A stretch of DNA of 64,000 nucleotides from JBFWMG01 sp050251715 (GTDB taxonomy: Bacteria; Desulfobacterota; Desulfovibrionia; Desulfovibrionales; Desulfovibrionaceae): positions 62,001-126,000 of the forward strand of contig JBFWMG010000002.1 in assembly GCA_050251715.1 (NCBI GenBank), given 5' to 3'. The position numbers and the translations under genes were made by a program. Of this stretch, positions 57,102 to 64,000 are shown one piece after another (the first letter of the stretch is position 1; every line of letters begins with the position of its first letter). The notes beneath the pieces were generated by a model that did no database searches, was not told the DNA's origin, and saw only the letters and a program-made list of their open reading frames with translations.

Positions 57102-59149
57102 CCGATCTCCAGCAATTTTTCGCCCGTGGGCGAGTGGACCACTTCGCGTAGTGCCTGCACCACGCGCATGTCGTTCTGCTCAGGGAACCGCTCCAGGGTG
57201 GCCAGAGCCTCGTCCACGGAGATGGCGCCACGGTATGCGCGGGGCCGCACCATGGCGCAGAAGGCGTTGGCCACGCTCAGGATGCGCGCGGGCAGGATGA
57301 TTTCGTCGCCTTTGATGCGCCGGGGATAGCCCGTGCCGTCCAGGCGCTCGTTCATCTGGCAGATCGTTTCCATAACAGGCAGTTCGAAATCAATATCTTT
57401 GAGGATGTTGTAGGCGTGCTCCACATGCCGCTGCATGGCGGCCATCTCCTCAGGCGTCAACCGGCCTGGCTTGTTGAGGATTTTCTTTTCCACAAACATC
57501 TTGCCCACCTGGGACAGGTTGGCTGCGGCCTCTACGGTGGTGACCTCCAATGGCTCCAGGTTCAGTCGCCGGGCCACGGCTGCGGAAAACGCGCCCATGA
57601 TCCGCGTATGGCCGCCCAGATAGGGGTCGATGTTCTCGATGGTGTGCACCAGCGCCTGGATGGTTTGCTGCACCACCCGTTGTCCCTGCTCCCGCGCCTG
57701 CACGATCTCGGTGATATCCCGGTATACGGACAGGATGCCCATGGCTCCGTCCTCGCCCACGTTGAAGGGCACCTTGGATATCTGTAAATGGCGCTTCTCG
57801 GATTTCAGGTAGATGGTTTCGTTGACCGTGACCCGCTTGCCCTTCTCGCGCACGGTTGCGTCCGAAACAGCCAGCCGTTTGGCCGTGGCGTGGCCGAAGA
57901 CCGTGTAGTCATCCAGGCCGACCATCTCCTGTGGTGTGCGGTCCAGTACCTCGGCAAAGGCGGGATTGGCGTAAGTGTAACGCCCTCGCTCGTCCTTGAG
58001 CACGATGTACTCGGGCATGGTGGCGTTGATGGAATCGAGGAACGCTCTGCTTGCCTCCAACTGCTCGGCCAGCTGTTTGAACTCGTTGGCCTCCTGTTTG
58101 TTCTCCTGCCCCACCAGCCACCACCACAGCACGGCCAGCAAAAAGATGACGGCCAGGGTCAGCAACCCGGAAATGGTGTAGGCGGCCTCGGCATAGGCGC
58201 TTATGGGGGCCAGCGCCTGCGCGGCCTCTATCTCCTGCACGATCCACCAAGGCACGCCTGGCACCTTGAGCGCCATGGAATACATGCCTGGCGTGCCGGA
58301 GATGGAGCGCCGCAGGCCGAAAGGCATGGCTTCGTCGGTGGTGAAGCCCGCCTCGGGATGGAGCTTGCGTACGCCTTCGGACAGCCAGGGCGCCACCTCC
58401 TCGAAGGTCTCTCCGTCCTGCTGTACCAGCCGGGTGCGGAATCCCTCGTCCGCCAGCGGCGAGGTGGACAAAATGTCGCCGATGGAGCCGGTCACGGCCT
58501 TGGTAAGCATGAGCACGCTGACCGGCCTGTCGTCGGCGGCAGCCTCGTGCGCGGGTTTGTGGATGGGCAGGAACATGTCCAGCACCAGCCCGTTGGGCGT
58601 ATGTCGCAGCGGCGAAAAATGCGGTCCGGATTCGGCCACGGTGCAGATGACCATGGCCCGCTGCGCCTCGGTCAGCGCCGTGGTTCCCGCATCCGTGGCC
58701 AGATAGGTGGTGCCGTCCGCGTTGAGCACGCGGCCCGCCAGAAAGCCGGAATAGGTGGTGAACTCGGCCAGGAGTTGCCGCATCATGGGCATCTGCTCGG
58801 CCAGGGTGTTGCCCCCCTCGTCGCTGAGCCCCATGCCGCCGAAGAGCACGGCCACGTCGTCCTTGAGCAGATCCACCTCTGCTCCGAAGAGCCGGAAGAG
58901 ATCCGAATCAGCCAACTGGCCGCTGTCTTTGACCAACGTTTGCAGCCATGACATGGTGAGGGCCACCCGGCCGTTGCACAGGATGGTCTGCTGTTTTTGC
59001 AATGAGGCCTCCAACTCGCCCCGCTTGCCCCTGATGGATACCTGCACCAGCGTCACGGCCACGCCCACGGCGATGGCCGTGAACAATGCCCCGAACCAGA
59101 TGAGTTTTCTGCGCCGCTTCGCCATGAGTGCGGTGTATTCCTGCTTCAT
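57098..59149 (-). CDS. Membrane PAS/HD-GYP-like protein with altered catalytic motif
   Basis: A 683-residue inner-membrane protein: helix ~15-35, a periplasmic Cache-like sensor to ~325, helix ~330-350, PAS domain ~370-495 and an HD-GYP-like domain ~505-670. The HD pair normally found as LHDIGK reads ANLSQVGKMFV, so both metal ligands are changed. The second signature, usually HHExxDGxGYP, is QMNERLDGTGYP, keeping DGTGYP but losing both His. It is therefore unlikely to hydrolyse c-di-GMP but could still bind it. The gene is the last of a leftward operon with LapG and a type I exporter, where LapD-type receptors are expected. Stop lies in a 107-bp repeat. Confidence 0.85.
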   Translation of the reverse strand: MKQEYTALMAKRRRKLIWFGALFTAIAVGVAVTLVQVSIRGKRGELEASLQKQQTILCNGRVALTMSWLQTLVKDSGQLADSDLFRLFGAEVDLLKDDVAVLFGGMGLSDEGGNTLAEQMPMMRQLLAEFTTYSGFLAGRVLNADGTTYLATDAGTTALTEAQRAMVICTVAESGPHFSPLRHTPNGLVLDMFLPIHKPAHEAAADDRPVSVLMLTKAVTGSIGDILSTSPLADEGFRTRLVQQDGETFEEVAPWLSEGVRKLHPEAGFTTDEAMPFGLRRSISGTPGMYSMALKVPGVPWWIVQEIEAAQALAPISAYAEAAYTISGLLTLAVIFLLAVLWWWLVGQENKQEANEFKQLAEQLEASRAFLDSINATMPEYIVLKDERGRYTYANPAFAEVLDRTPQEMVGLDDYTVFGHATAKRLAVSDATVREKGKRVTVNETIYLKSEKRHLQISKVPFNVGEDGAMGILSVYRDITEIVQAREQGQRVVQQTIQALVHTIENIDPYLGGHTRIMGAFSAAVARRLNLEPLEVTTVEAAANLSQVGKMFVEKKILNKPGRLTPEEMAAMQRHVEHAYNILKDIDFELPVMETICQMNERLDGTGYPRRIKGDEIILPARILSVANAFCAMVRPRAYRGAISVDEALATLERFPEQNDMRVVQALREVVHSPTGEKLLEIG

Positions 59150-59177
59150 GTCTCGTCCCGCCTTTCCTGTTCGTTGC

Positions 59178-59882
59178 CTATTTCCCGCCCTTTTTGACCG
59201 GGATGTGCGCCCACCGGAACAGCTCGTTGACTGAATAATGCGGTACGTAGTGCGTGTATCTCTCGTGTGGCAGCACCAGGTTGGTGACGTTGTCCAGGAT
59301 GTAGGCGTCGTCCTCCAGATACACGGCGAGTACCGCGTGCCCGATGCCGCGTATGGAATCCTTGAGCGCCACGATCCGCAGGTTCATGGGAGTGAACCCA
59401 AGCTCCTTCAGGGCGTAGTATTTGATGATGCTGTAGTCCTCGCAGTCGCCGGATCGGGCAATGAACTCGCCCGGCGCGGCCCAGTAGTCCGCCCGTCCCC
59501 AATTCTCCGTATCCAGGCGATACGGCCACTTGTTGAAGAAGGAGTTGATCTCCTTGAGGGTGTCCATGGGCGACAGTTTGGCCGCCTTGGCCTTGAGCGT
59601 TTTCCATAGCTTTTCAGCCTTGGCCTGGCGTGCCGCCGACAACGAGGGAGAGGGCATGAGCGTGGGGTTCTGGTCGAGCCGCCCAAGCACTTCCAGCCAC
59701 AGCGGCAACGCCGTGAGCTTGCCCTTGAACTCCATGGTGCCGAAGAGCTGCACCGCCTTGGGTTTTCCGAGCACGCCGGCCGATGCGGGCGCGGCGGCCA
59801 ATGGCGCGCACAGGGCGCAGGCGACGAGGGCATGCGCGATAGCGCGGGCGAGGATATGGCTCATGGCGGGGAGGCGGGCCAT
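59178..59882 (-). CDS. LapG-like periplasmic transglutaminase-type cysteine protease
   Basis: A 234-residue exported protein of the BTLCP family. N-terminal signal (ALVACALCAPLAAAPASA). Catalytic triad visible: Cys in SGDCEDYSIIKYYAL (~145), His in GIGHAVLAVYL and Asp in YILDNVTNLV. LapG proteases cut large adhesins at their N-terminus to release biofilms, and are held inactive by LapD when c-di-GMP is high. ATG 59882 overlaps the stop of the upstream membrane fusion gene as TGATG; ATG 59864 is the alternative. Encoded between the exporter and the degenerate HD-GYP protein. The adhesin itself is not in this window. Confidence 0.92.
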   Translation of the reverse strand: MARLPAMSHILARAIAHALVACALCAPLAAAPASAGVLGKPKAVQLFGTMEFKGKLTALPLWLEVLGRLDQNPTLMPSPSLSAARQAKAEKLWKTLKAKAAKLSPMDTLKEINSFFNKWPYRLDTENWGRADYWAAPGEFIARSGDCEDYSIIKYYALKELGFTPMNLRIVALKDSIRGIGHAVLAVYLEDDAYILDNVTNLVLPHERYTHYVPHYSVNELFRWAHIPVKKGGK

Positions 59883-61210
59883 CAGCGTTCCCTCAGGGCA
59901 TTTTGCTTTGCTTTGAGGATGGGCTTGAGCAGGTAGTCGAGAACGGTTTTGTGCCCGGTCAGCACGTCCACGCTGGCTGTCATGCCGGGTATGATGGGCA
60001 GTTTTTCGCCCTTGTAGTTCAGGGTGTTGCAGGTGGTGCGCACCTTGACCAGATAGTAGGTGTTGCCCCGTTGGTCCTCGATGGTGTCGGCGCTGATTTG
60101 GGACACAAACCCCTCCAGCCCGCCGTAGATGGCGAAATCGTAGGCCGTGATCTTGACTGTGGCTTTCTGCCCCGCGTGCAGGAAGGCGATGTCCGCAGGT
60201 TTGACGCGTGCCTCGATGAGCAGCGAGTCGTCCATGGGTACTATCTGCATGATCGATTCGCCGGGCCGGACCACGCCGCCGATGGTGTTGCTTTTGATCT
60301 GTTTCACCGTGCCACGCACTGGTGAGCGCATGTCCGTACGTGTCACTCGGTCCGCTCCCGTGGCCAGCGTCTGCTCCAGCGAGCGCAACTCATTGCGGTG
60401 CACGTTGAGTTCTTCCAAGGCATTGGCGCGCAGTTCCGCTCGGCGTTCGGCCATGCGCTCCTGAGCCTCCTGCGCCCCGCGCAGCATGCGCGGGATGCCC
60501 AGGCGCAGCGCTTCGATGTCGCCCTTGAGCGTGAGCACGTTCTTTTCCAGGACCAGATAATCCACACGGGGATAGACCTGCCGTTCCATGAGCGGCCGGG
60601 CGATGTCGCGTTGCTCCACCGCGAGCTTGAGGTTCTGCTCCAGTTGCGCCTTGCGGCTGCGCATTTCCTCGACTTCCTGCATTTTCTGTTCGTATTGCGA
60701 AGTTAGCGCCCGGAACTCGTGCTCCTGCTGCTCCCGCCGCGCCCTAAAGGTCGCCTGCTGGTCCGCCATCGCCTGCGGCGCCTTGGCGGTCACGTCCTCG
60801 GGAAAAATCGGAGAACCGCCCTCCACCTCGGCCGTGAGCCGGGCGATGGCCGCCCGGTGCATCAGCGCACGAGCCGCCGCGTCATCGTAGTTGGACTGGG
60901 CGAGCACGTTGTCGATGCGCGCCAGGATGTCGCCCTGGTCCACAATCTGCCCCTCGGCCACCATGAGTTCCGCCAGGATGCCGCCTTCGAGATTCTGGAT
61001 GTCCTGCACCTTGCGCGAGGGCACCACCTGCCCCATGCCGCGTGTCACCTCGTCGAGCACGGCGAAATGGGCCCAGACCAAGGCCACAGCGAACATCACG
61101 AACACCACCGTGGACAGAAGATAGGCCAGCGGGTGGCCGCGCCGCAGGATGGCGGCATCCACGTCGCTCATGAATTCAATGTCCTCGCGTGTGTAGAAAT
61201 CGTCCGCCAT
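59882..61210 (-). CDS. HlyD-type membrane fusion protein (LapC-like)
   Basis: A 442-residue membrane fusion protein of a type I secretion system. One N-terminal helix (LAYLLSTVVFVMFAVALVWAHFAVL, ~28-52), then a biotinyl-like segment (IQNLEGGILAELMVAEGQIVDQGDILARID), a long coiled coil (~110-280), and the returning lipoyl half with TDMRSPVRGTVKQIKSNTIGGVVRPGE and the C-terminal GMTASVDVLTGHKTVLDYLLKPI, the HlyD end signature. It links the ABC exporter in the inner membrane to TolC. It lies 3 bases after the ABC gene and overlaps lapG. Confidence 0.95.
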   Translation of the reverse strand: MADDFYTREDIEFMSDVDAAILRRGHPLAYLLSTVVFVMFAVALVWAHFAVLDEVTRGMGQVVPSRKVQDIQNLEGGILAELMVAEGQIVDQGDILARIDNVLAQSNYDDAAARALMHRAAIARLTAEVEGGSPIFPEDVTAKAPQAMADQQATFRARREQQEHEFRALTSQYEQKMQEVEEMRSRKAQLEQNLKLAVEQRDIARPLMERQVYPRVDYLVLEKNVLTLKGDIEALRLGIPRMLRGAQEAQERMAERRAELRANALEELNVHRNELRSLEQTLATGADRVTRTDMRSPVRGTVKQIKSNTIGGVVRPGESIMQIVPMDDSLLIEARVKPADIAFLHAGQKATVKITAYDFAIYGGLEGFVSQISADTIEDQRGNTYYLVKVRTTCNTLNYKGEKLPIIPGMTASVDVLTGHKTVLDYLLKPILKAKQNALRER

Positions 61211-61213
61211 AAC

Positions 61214-63496
61214 CTATCCGTCCATCCGCCGCTGCAGCGCCGCGGCGGTTCGCACCTTCTGTTCGCGCAGGTCGGCCAGCACCTGGGCCTTGGGCCCGAA
61301 GGCCACCACGCGCCCGCCGTCGATGACCGCCAGCTTGTCCACAAGATCGAGCATGCTCATGCGGTGGGTTATGAGCAGCAGGGTCTTGCCACCCAGCGTC
61401 TGCGCAAGCCGAGTCTTGAAGAGGTGCTCGGCGGCCTGATCCATGTTTGAGGTGGGCTCGTCCAGCACCAGCGTTTTCGGATCGGACAAGAGCGCCCGGG
61501 CGATGGCCAGGGACTGCCGCTGGCCGCCGGAAAGCCCCATGCCCCGTTCGCCCACGGGCATGCCGAACCCGGCCGGGTGCGCCTGCACGAAATCCATGGC
61601 TCCGGCCACGAACGCGGCGCGGTAGACAGCCTGGTCGTCCGCGCCGGGCATGCCCAAGGTGATGTTGTCTCGCACCGTGCCGTAGAAAAGGTAGTTGTCC
61701 TGCGACACATAGCCCACGTTGCGGCGCAGCACGGCCACGTCCATCTGCCGGATGTCCACGTCGCCCACCTTCACCGCGCCTTCCTGCGGCTGATACAGCC
61801 CCACGGACAGGCGGCCAAGGGTGGTCTTGCCCGAGCCCATGGGGCCGATGACGCCCACCCGGTCGCCTTCTTCGATGCACAGGTTCACGCCCTCCAGGGC
61901 GTTGCGTGCGGTGTTGGGATATTTGAAGGTCAGGTCTTCGAATTGGATGGATCGGCGTAACGCGCCATATTCGAAGGGGGCGTCGCCGTCCACGCGCTCG
62001 GTGGGGAGACACATGAGAAAATCCAGCGATTTCAGCGCCATGCGTGATTGCTGTAGCCGGGTGATCATGGCCGCCACCGCGCCCAGTGGCGCCATGGACC
62101 GGCCCGCCAGGATGTTACAGGCGATGAGGCCGCCCATGGTTAACTGGCCTTCGGTGATGCGGTACACGCCCCACACGATGATGGTCACGCTCACCAGTTG
62201 CGCAGCGACCATGGAAAAGGTGATGGAGAAGTTGGCCAGGGTCTTGGCCCGCGCGTTGGAGGCCGCGTTCATACCGATGACGCTCTCCCACTTGTGCATG
62301 AGCCTTCCTTCGCCGCCGCTGGTCTTCACGGTCTCCAAGCCGTTGAGGATCTCGATGAGCAGGGCGTTCTTCTGGGCCGATTCCTTGTATCCCTTTTCCA
62401 CAACGCGTTGGAAGGGGTACTGCACCAGCAGGCCGACCAGGATGACGGCCGGGACCGCCATGGCGGGCACCCAGAACAGCGGGCCGCCGATAAAGCCGAT
62501 GATGGCGACGAACAACAGCAAAAATGGCAAATCGATGAGCCCGAGCATCGTGGTGGAGCTAAAGAACTCGCGCAGGGATTCGAACTCGCGCAGATTGTTG
62601 GCCATGGTCCCCGTGGAGTCGGGCTTGTTGTCCATCCGAATGCCCATGAGATGGCTCATCAGGCGGCTGGCGAGCACCACGTCGGCGTTGCGGCCCGCCG
62701 TATCCACGAAATAGCTGCGCAGGTTGCGCAGCAGAAAGTCGAACAGGATGGCCGCCACGATGCCCACGGCCAGCACCCACAACGTCTCCGTGGCGTTGTT
62801 AGGCACCACGCGGTCGTACACGTTCATGAAGAAGAGGGGCATGACAATAGTCAGCAGATTGATGACCACGCTGGACAGGCACACATGCCGGTAGATGGGC
62901 CAGAAATGGGCGATGGTACCCCAGAACCATCGCTTGGCCTTGAGCAGCTTCAGGTCGTGGGCGCGGCGATCCAGGCCGTCGGGCAGCTTGGCGAAGATGG
63001 CGTAGCCCGCGTATTCCTTGCGTAGCGCATCCAGGGGCATTCCCACCGGTTTTTCGCCCACCTCGGGCAGTACCACCTGGGCGGTTTCATCGTCCACGGC
63101 AGTGAGCACGCAGGCGTTGGCGTTGTTCAGCAGCAGGATGCAGGGGAGTGTGAGCCGGGAAATGCGACCAAGGTCGGGCCTGTGCGCCAGCTTGGCGGAC
63201 GCCCCTTCGCGCCGGGCGGCGCGCACGGCCACGGCGGGTGGCACCCCACCCGCCGTGGACCGGGGAAGGCCCGAGGCGAACGCGGATACGGGCACTGGCT
63301 TGCCCAGCAGGGAAAACAGCAGTGACAGGCAGGAAAGGAGCGGCGACTCATAGTCCACGTCGCCAGACGCCACGCCTGTGTGCACGGCGGGGCCGGAAGG
63401 CGCAGGATCGGGACGCTGCTCAGGGGCGGTACGCGAGCCTGCGGCCTCACCGTCATCAACCGATGCGGGTCGCGCTTCGTGCTTCCAGTCCGACAT
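61214..63496 (-). CDS. Type I secretion ABC exporter with C39-like domain (LapB-like)
   Basis: A 760-residue exporter. Residues ~45-165 are a C39-like N-terminal domain (CLSLLFSLLGKPVPVSAFASGLP ... LPCILLLNN) lacking the catalytic Cys-His peptidase pattern, as in LapB and RTX exporters. Six membrane helices span ~190-470. The ATPase part has Walker A GPMGSGKTTLGR, signature LSGGQRQSLAIARAL, Walker B KTLVLDEPTSNMD and the switch His in LLITHRMSM. It would export a large repetitive adhesin. Nearest neighbours are the membrane fusion protein after it and a TolC protein before it. Confidence 0.95.
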   Translation of the reverse strand: MSDWKHEARPASVDDGEAAGSRTAPEQRPDPAPSGPAVHTGVASGDVDYESPLLSCLSLLFSLLGKPVPVSAFASGLPRSTAGGVPPAVAVRAARREGASAKLAHRPDLGRISRLTLPCILLLNNANACVLTAVDDETAQVVLPEVGEKPVGMPLDALRKEYAGYAIFAKLPDGLDRRAHDLKLLKAKRWFWGTIAHFWPIYRHVCLSSVVINLLTIVMPLFFMNVYDRVVPNNATETLWVLAVGIVAAILFDFLLRNLRSYFVDTAGRNADVVLASRLMSHLMGIRMDNKPDSTGTMANNLREFESLREFFSSTTMLGLIDLPFLLLFVAIIGFIGGPLFWVPAMAVPAVILVGLLVQYPFQRVVEKGYKESAQKNALLIEILNGLETVKTSGGEGRLMHKWESVIGMNAASNARAKTLANFSITFSMVAAQLVSVTIIVWGVYRITEGQLTMGGLIACNILAGRSMAPLGAVAAMITRLQQSRMALKSLDFLMCLPTERVDGDAPFEYGALRRSIQFEDLTFKYPNTARNALEGVNLCIEEGDRVGVIGPMGSGKTTLGRLSVGLYQPQEGAVKVGDVDIRQMDVAVLRRNVGYVSQDNYLFYGTVRDNITLGMPGADDQAVYRAAFVAGAMDFVQAHPAGFGMPVGERGMGLSGGQRQSLAIARALLSDPKTLVLDEPTSNMDQAAEHLFKTRLAQTLGGKTLLLITHRMSMLDLVDKLAVIDGGRVVAFGPKAQVLADLREQKVRTAAALQRRMDG

Positions 63497-63547
63497 GGTG
63501 CTCCGTGCCCTTGCAACCGGGCCGTCAGCGGCCGGTGTATCGTCGTG

Positions 63548-64000
63548 CTATTGATGGTCTTCGGGCGGCGCGTTCACGCCGAGGATGGAGAGCAGGCGGC
63601 CCTCCAGGGCCAGCAGTCGATAGCCCAGTATCACTTCGCTGGTCATGGCCGTGATATACCGCCCCTGGGTCACGAACAGTTCGTTCTCCGCGTCCAGCAT
63701 GTCCAGCAGGCTGCGCTGGCCGACCATGAACTGCTGTTCGTACATATCCCTGGTCTGGGTATTGTAGTCAATGGCCTGGGCGTACAGCCCTATGTTGTCG
63801 CCCTCGGTCCGGTAGTTGCTCCAGACCTCGCGCACGTTTTCGGCCAGGGAGTCCCTCAGGTCGCCGCGTTCCATCTTGGCGCGGTTCACGCGCGCCTTGG
63901 CCGCCTTGCGGTCCGCCGTGGTTGCGCCGCCGTTGTACAGGTTCCATGTGCCCACCACCATGACCGAGTGCGACCGGGCATAGCTGGTGGCGGAATCCAC
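63548..64000 (-). CDS. TolC-family outer membrane protein (LapE-like), partial
   Basis: The C-terminal 150 residues of a TolC-type outer membrane channel; the gene continues beyond the window edge. Typical outer-membrane efflux protein pattern: GTWNLYNGGATTADRKAAKARVNRAK (third helix region), then VREVWSNYRTEGDNI, YEQQFMVGQRSLLDMLDAENELFVTQGRYITA, and LGYRLLALEGRLLSILGV. It completes the type I secretion set with the downstream ABC and fusion proteins, 51 bases before the ABC start. No start can be given. Confidence 0.93.
   Translation of the reverse strand: MDSATSYARSHSVMVVGTWNLYNGGATTADRKAAKARVNRAKMERGDLRDSLAENVREVWSNYRTEGDNIGLYAQAIDYNTQTRDMYEQQFMVGQRSLLDMLDAENELFVTQGRYITAMTSEVILGYRLLALEGRLLSILGVNAPPEDHQ

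Overview
The window looks like a chromosomal segment of a high-GC Desulfovibrio-like bacterium (Desulfovibrionaceae, Desulfobacterota). This is inferred from gene content: a lactate/glycolate-type FAD and Fe-S oxidase pair, periplasmic multiheme c cytochromes, siroheme-type Fe-S proteins, PTS EI/HPr beside an orphan mannose-type EIID, a Lap-type adhesin exporter and very many signalling proteins. No rRNA, tRNA, CRISPR array or prophage was seen. Start codons below were chosen from ribosome binding sites and family ends, so they are often shorter than the longest open frame.

Layout. 0.1-3.4 kb: moeA, a YmdB-type phosphodiesterase and tyrS; tyrS has an in-frame TAG 16 codons before its expected end. 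3.4-8.1 kb: a repeat hairpin, a repetitive lipoprotein, then a chemotaxis/signalling group (possible soluble MotA-like protein, receiver-HPt protein, cheD, CheY-like regulator). 8.3-10.7 kb: arsenite efflux acr3 with arsR, then a G-rich tandem-repeat tract. 10.7-14.2 kb: an exported DUF4384-type protein and a caspase-like lipoprotein. 14.5-16.5 kb: a compact siroheme/ferredoxin protein with a membrane polyferredoxin. 16.6-21.8 kb: a PAS protein, FlgO-OmpA protein, OsmC, a rubrerythrin-like protein that has lost its iron ligands, a small acidic protein and a ferredoxin-nitroreductase. 21.9-28.3 kb: a sensory unit of periplasmic binding protein, hybrid histidine kinase, response regulator and HD-GYP protein. 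28.4-31.6 kb: an IS1595-like transposase and an NrfH-like plus octaheme (HAO-type) cytochrome pair.

32-43 kb: glcD/glcF, smpB, ptsI-ptsH-EIID, rsmI, a nickel/cobalt-type transporter with a MarR regulator, gltX and a small NifU. 43-49.8 kb: MATE exporter, DUF2156 protein, glycosyltransferase, exported protein, an orphan DppD-type ATPase, response regulator and AhpD-like protein. 49.9-57 kb: glgP, trmFO, a HAD-motif protein, and a small leader ORF with a lipoprotein and FlgO protein. 57-64 kb: a leftward operon for a type I adhesin exporter (TolC, ABC, membrane fusion protein) with a LapG protease and a membrane PAS/HD-GYP protein whose HD catalytic motif is lost. The last is the best candidate here for a less-described system: an HD-GYP scaffold possibly doing the job that LapD does elsewhere.

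Repeats are prominent. Six copies of an exactly 107-bp intergenic element begin and end at or near CTAG and supply the stop codons of seven flanking genes. Three copies of a ~157-bp hairpin-rich element with GTTGAAAAA termini, two copies of a giant-hairpin/52-bp composite, and two further tandem-repeat tracts are also present.
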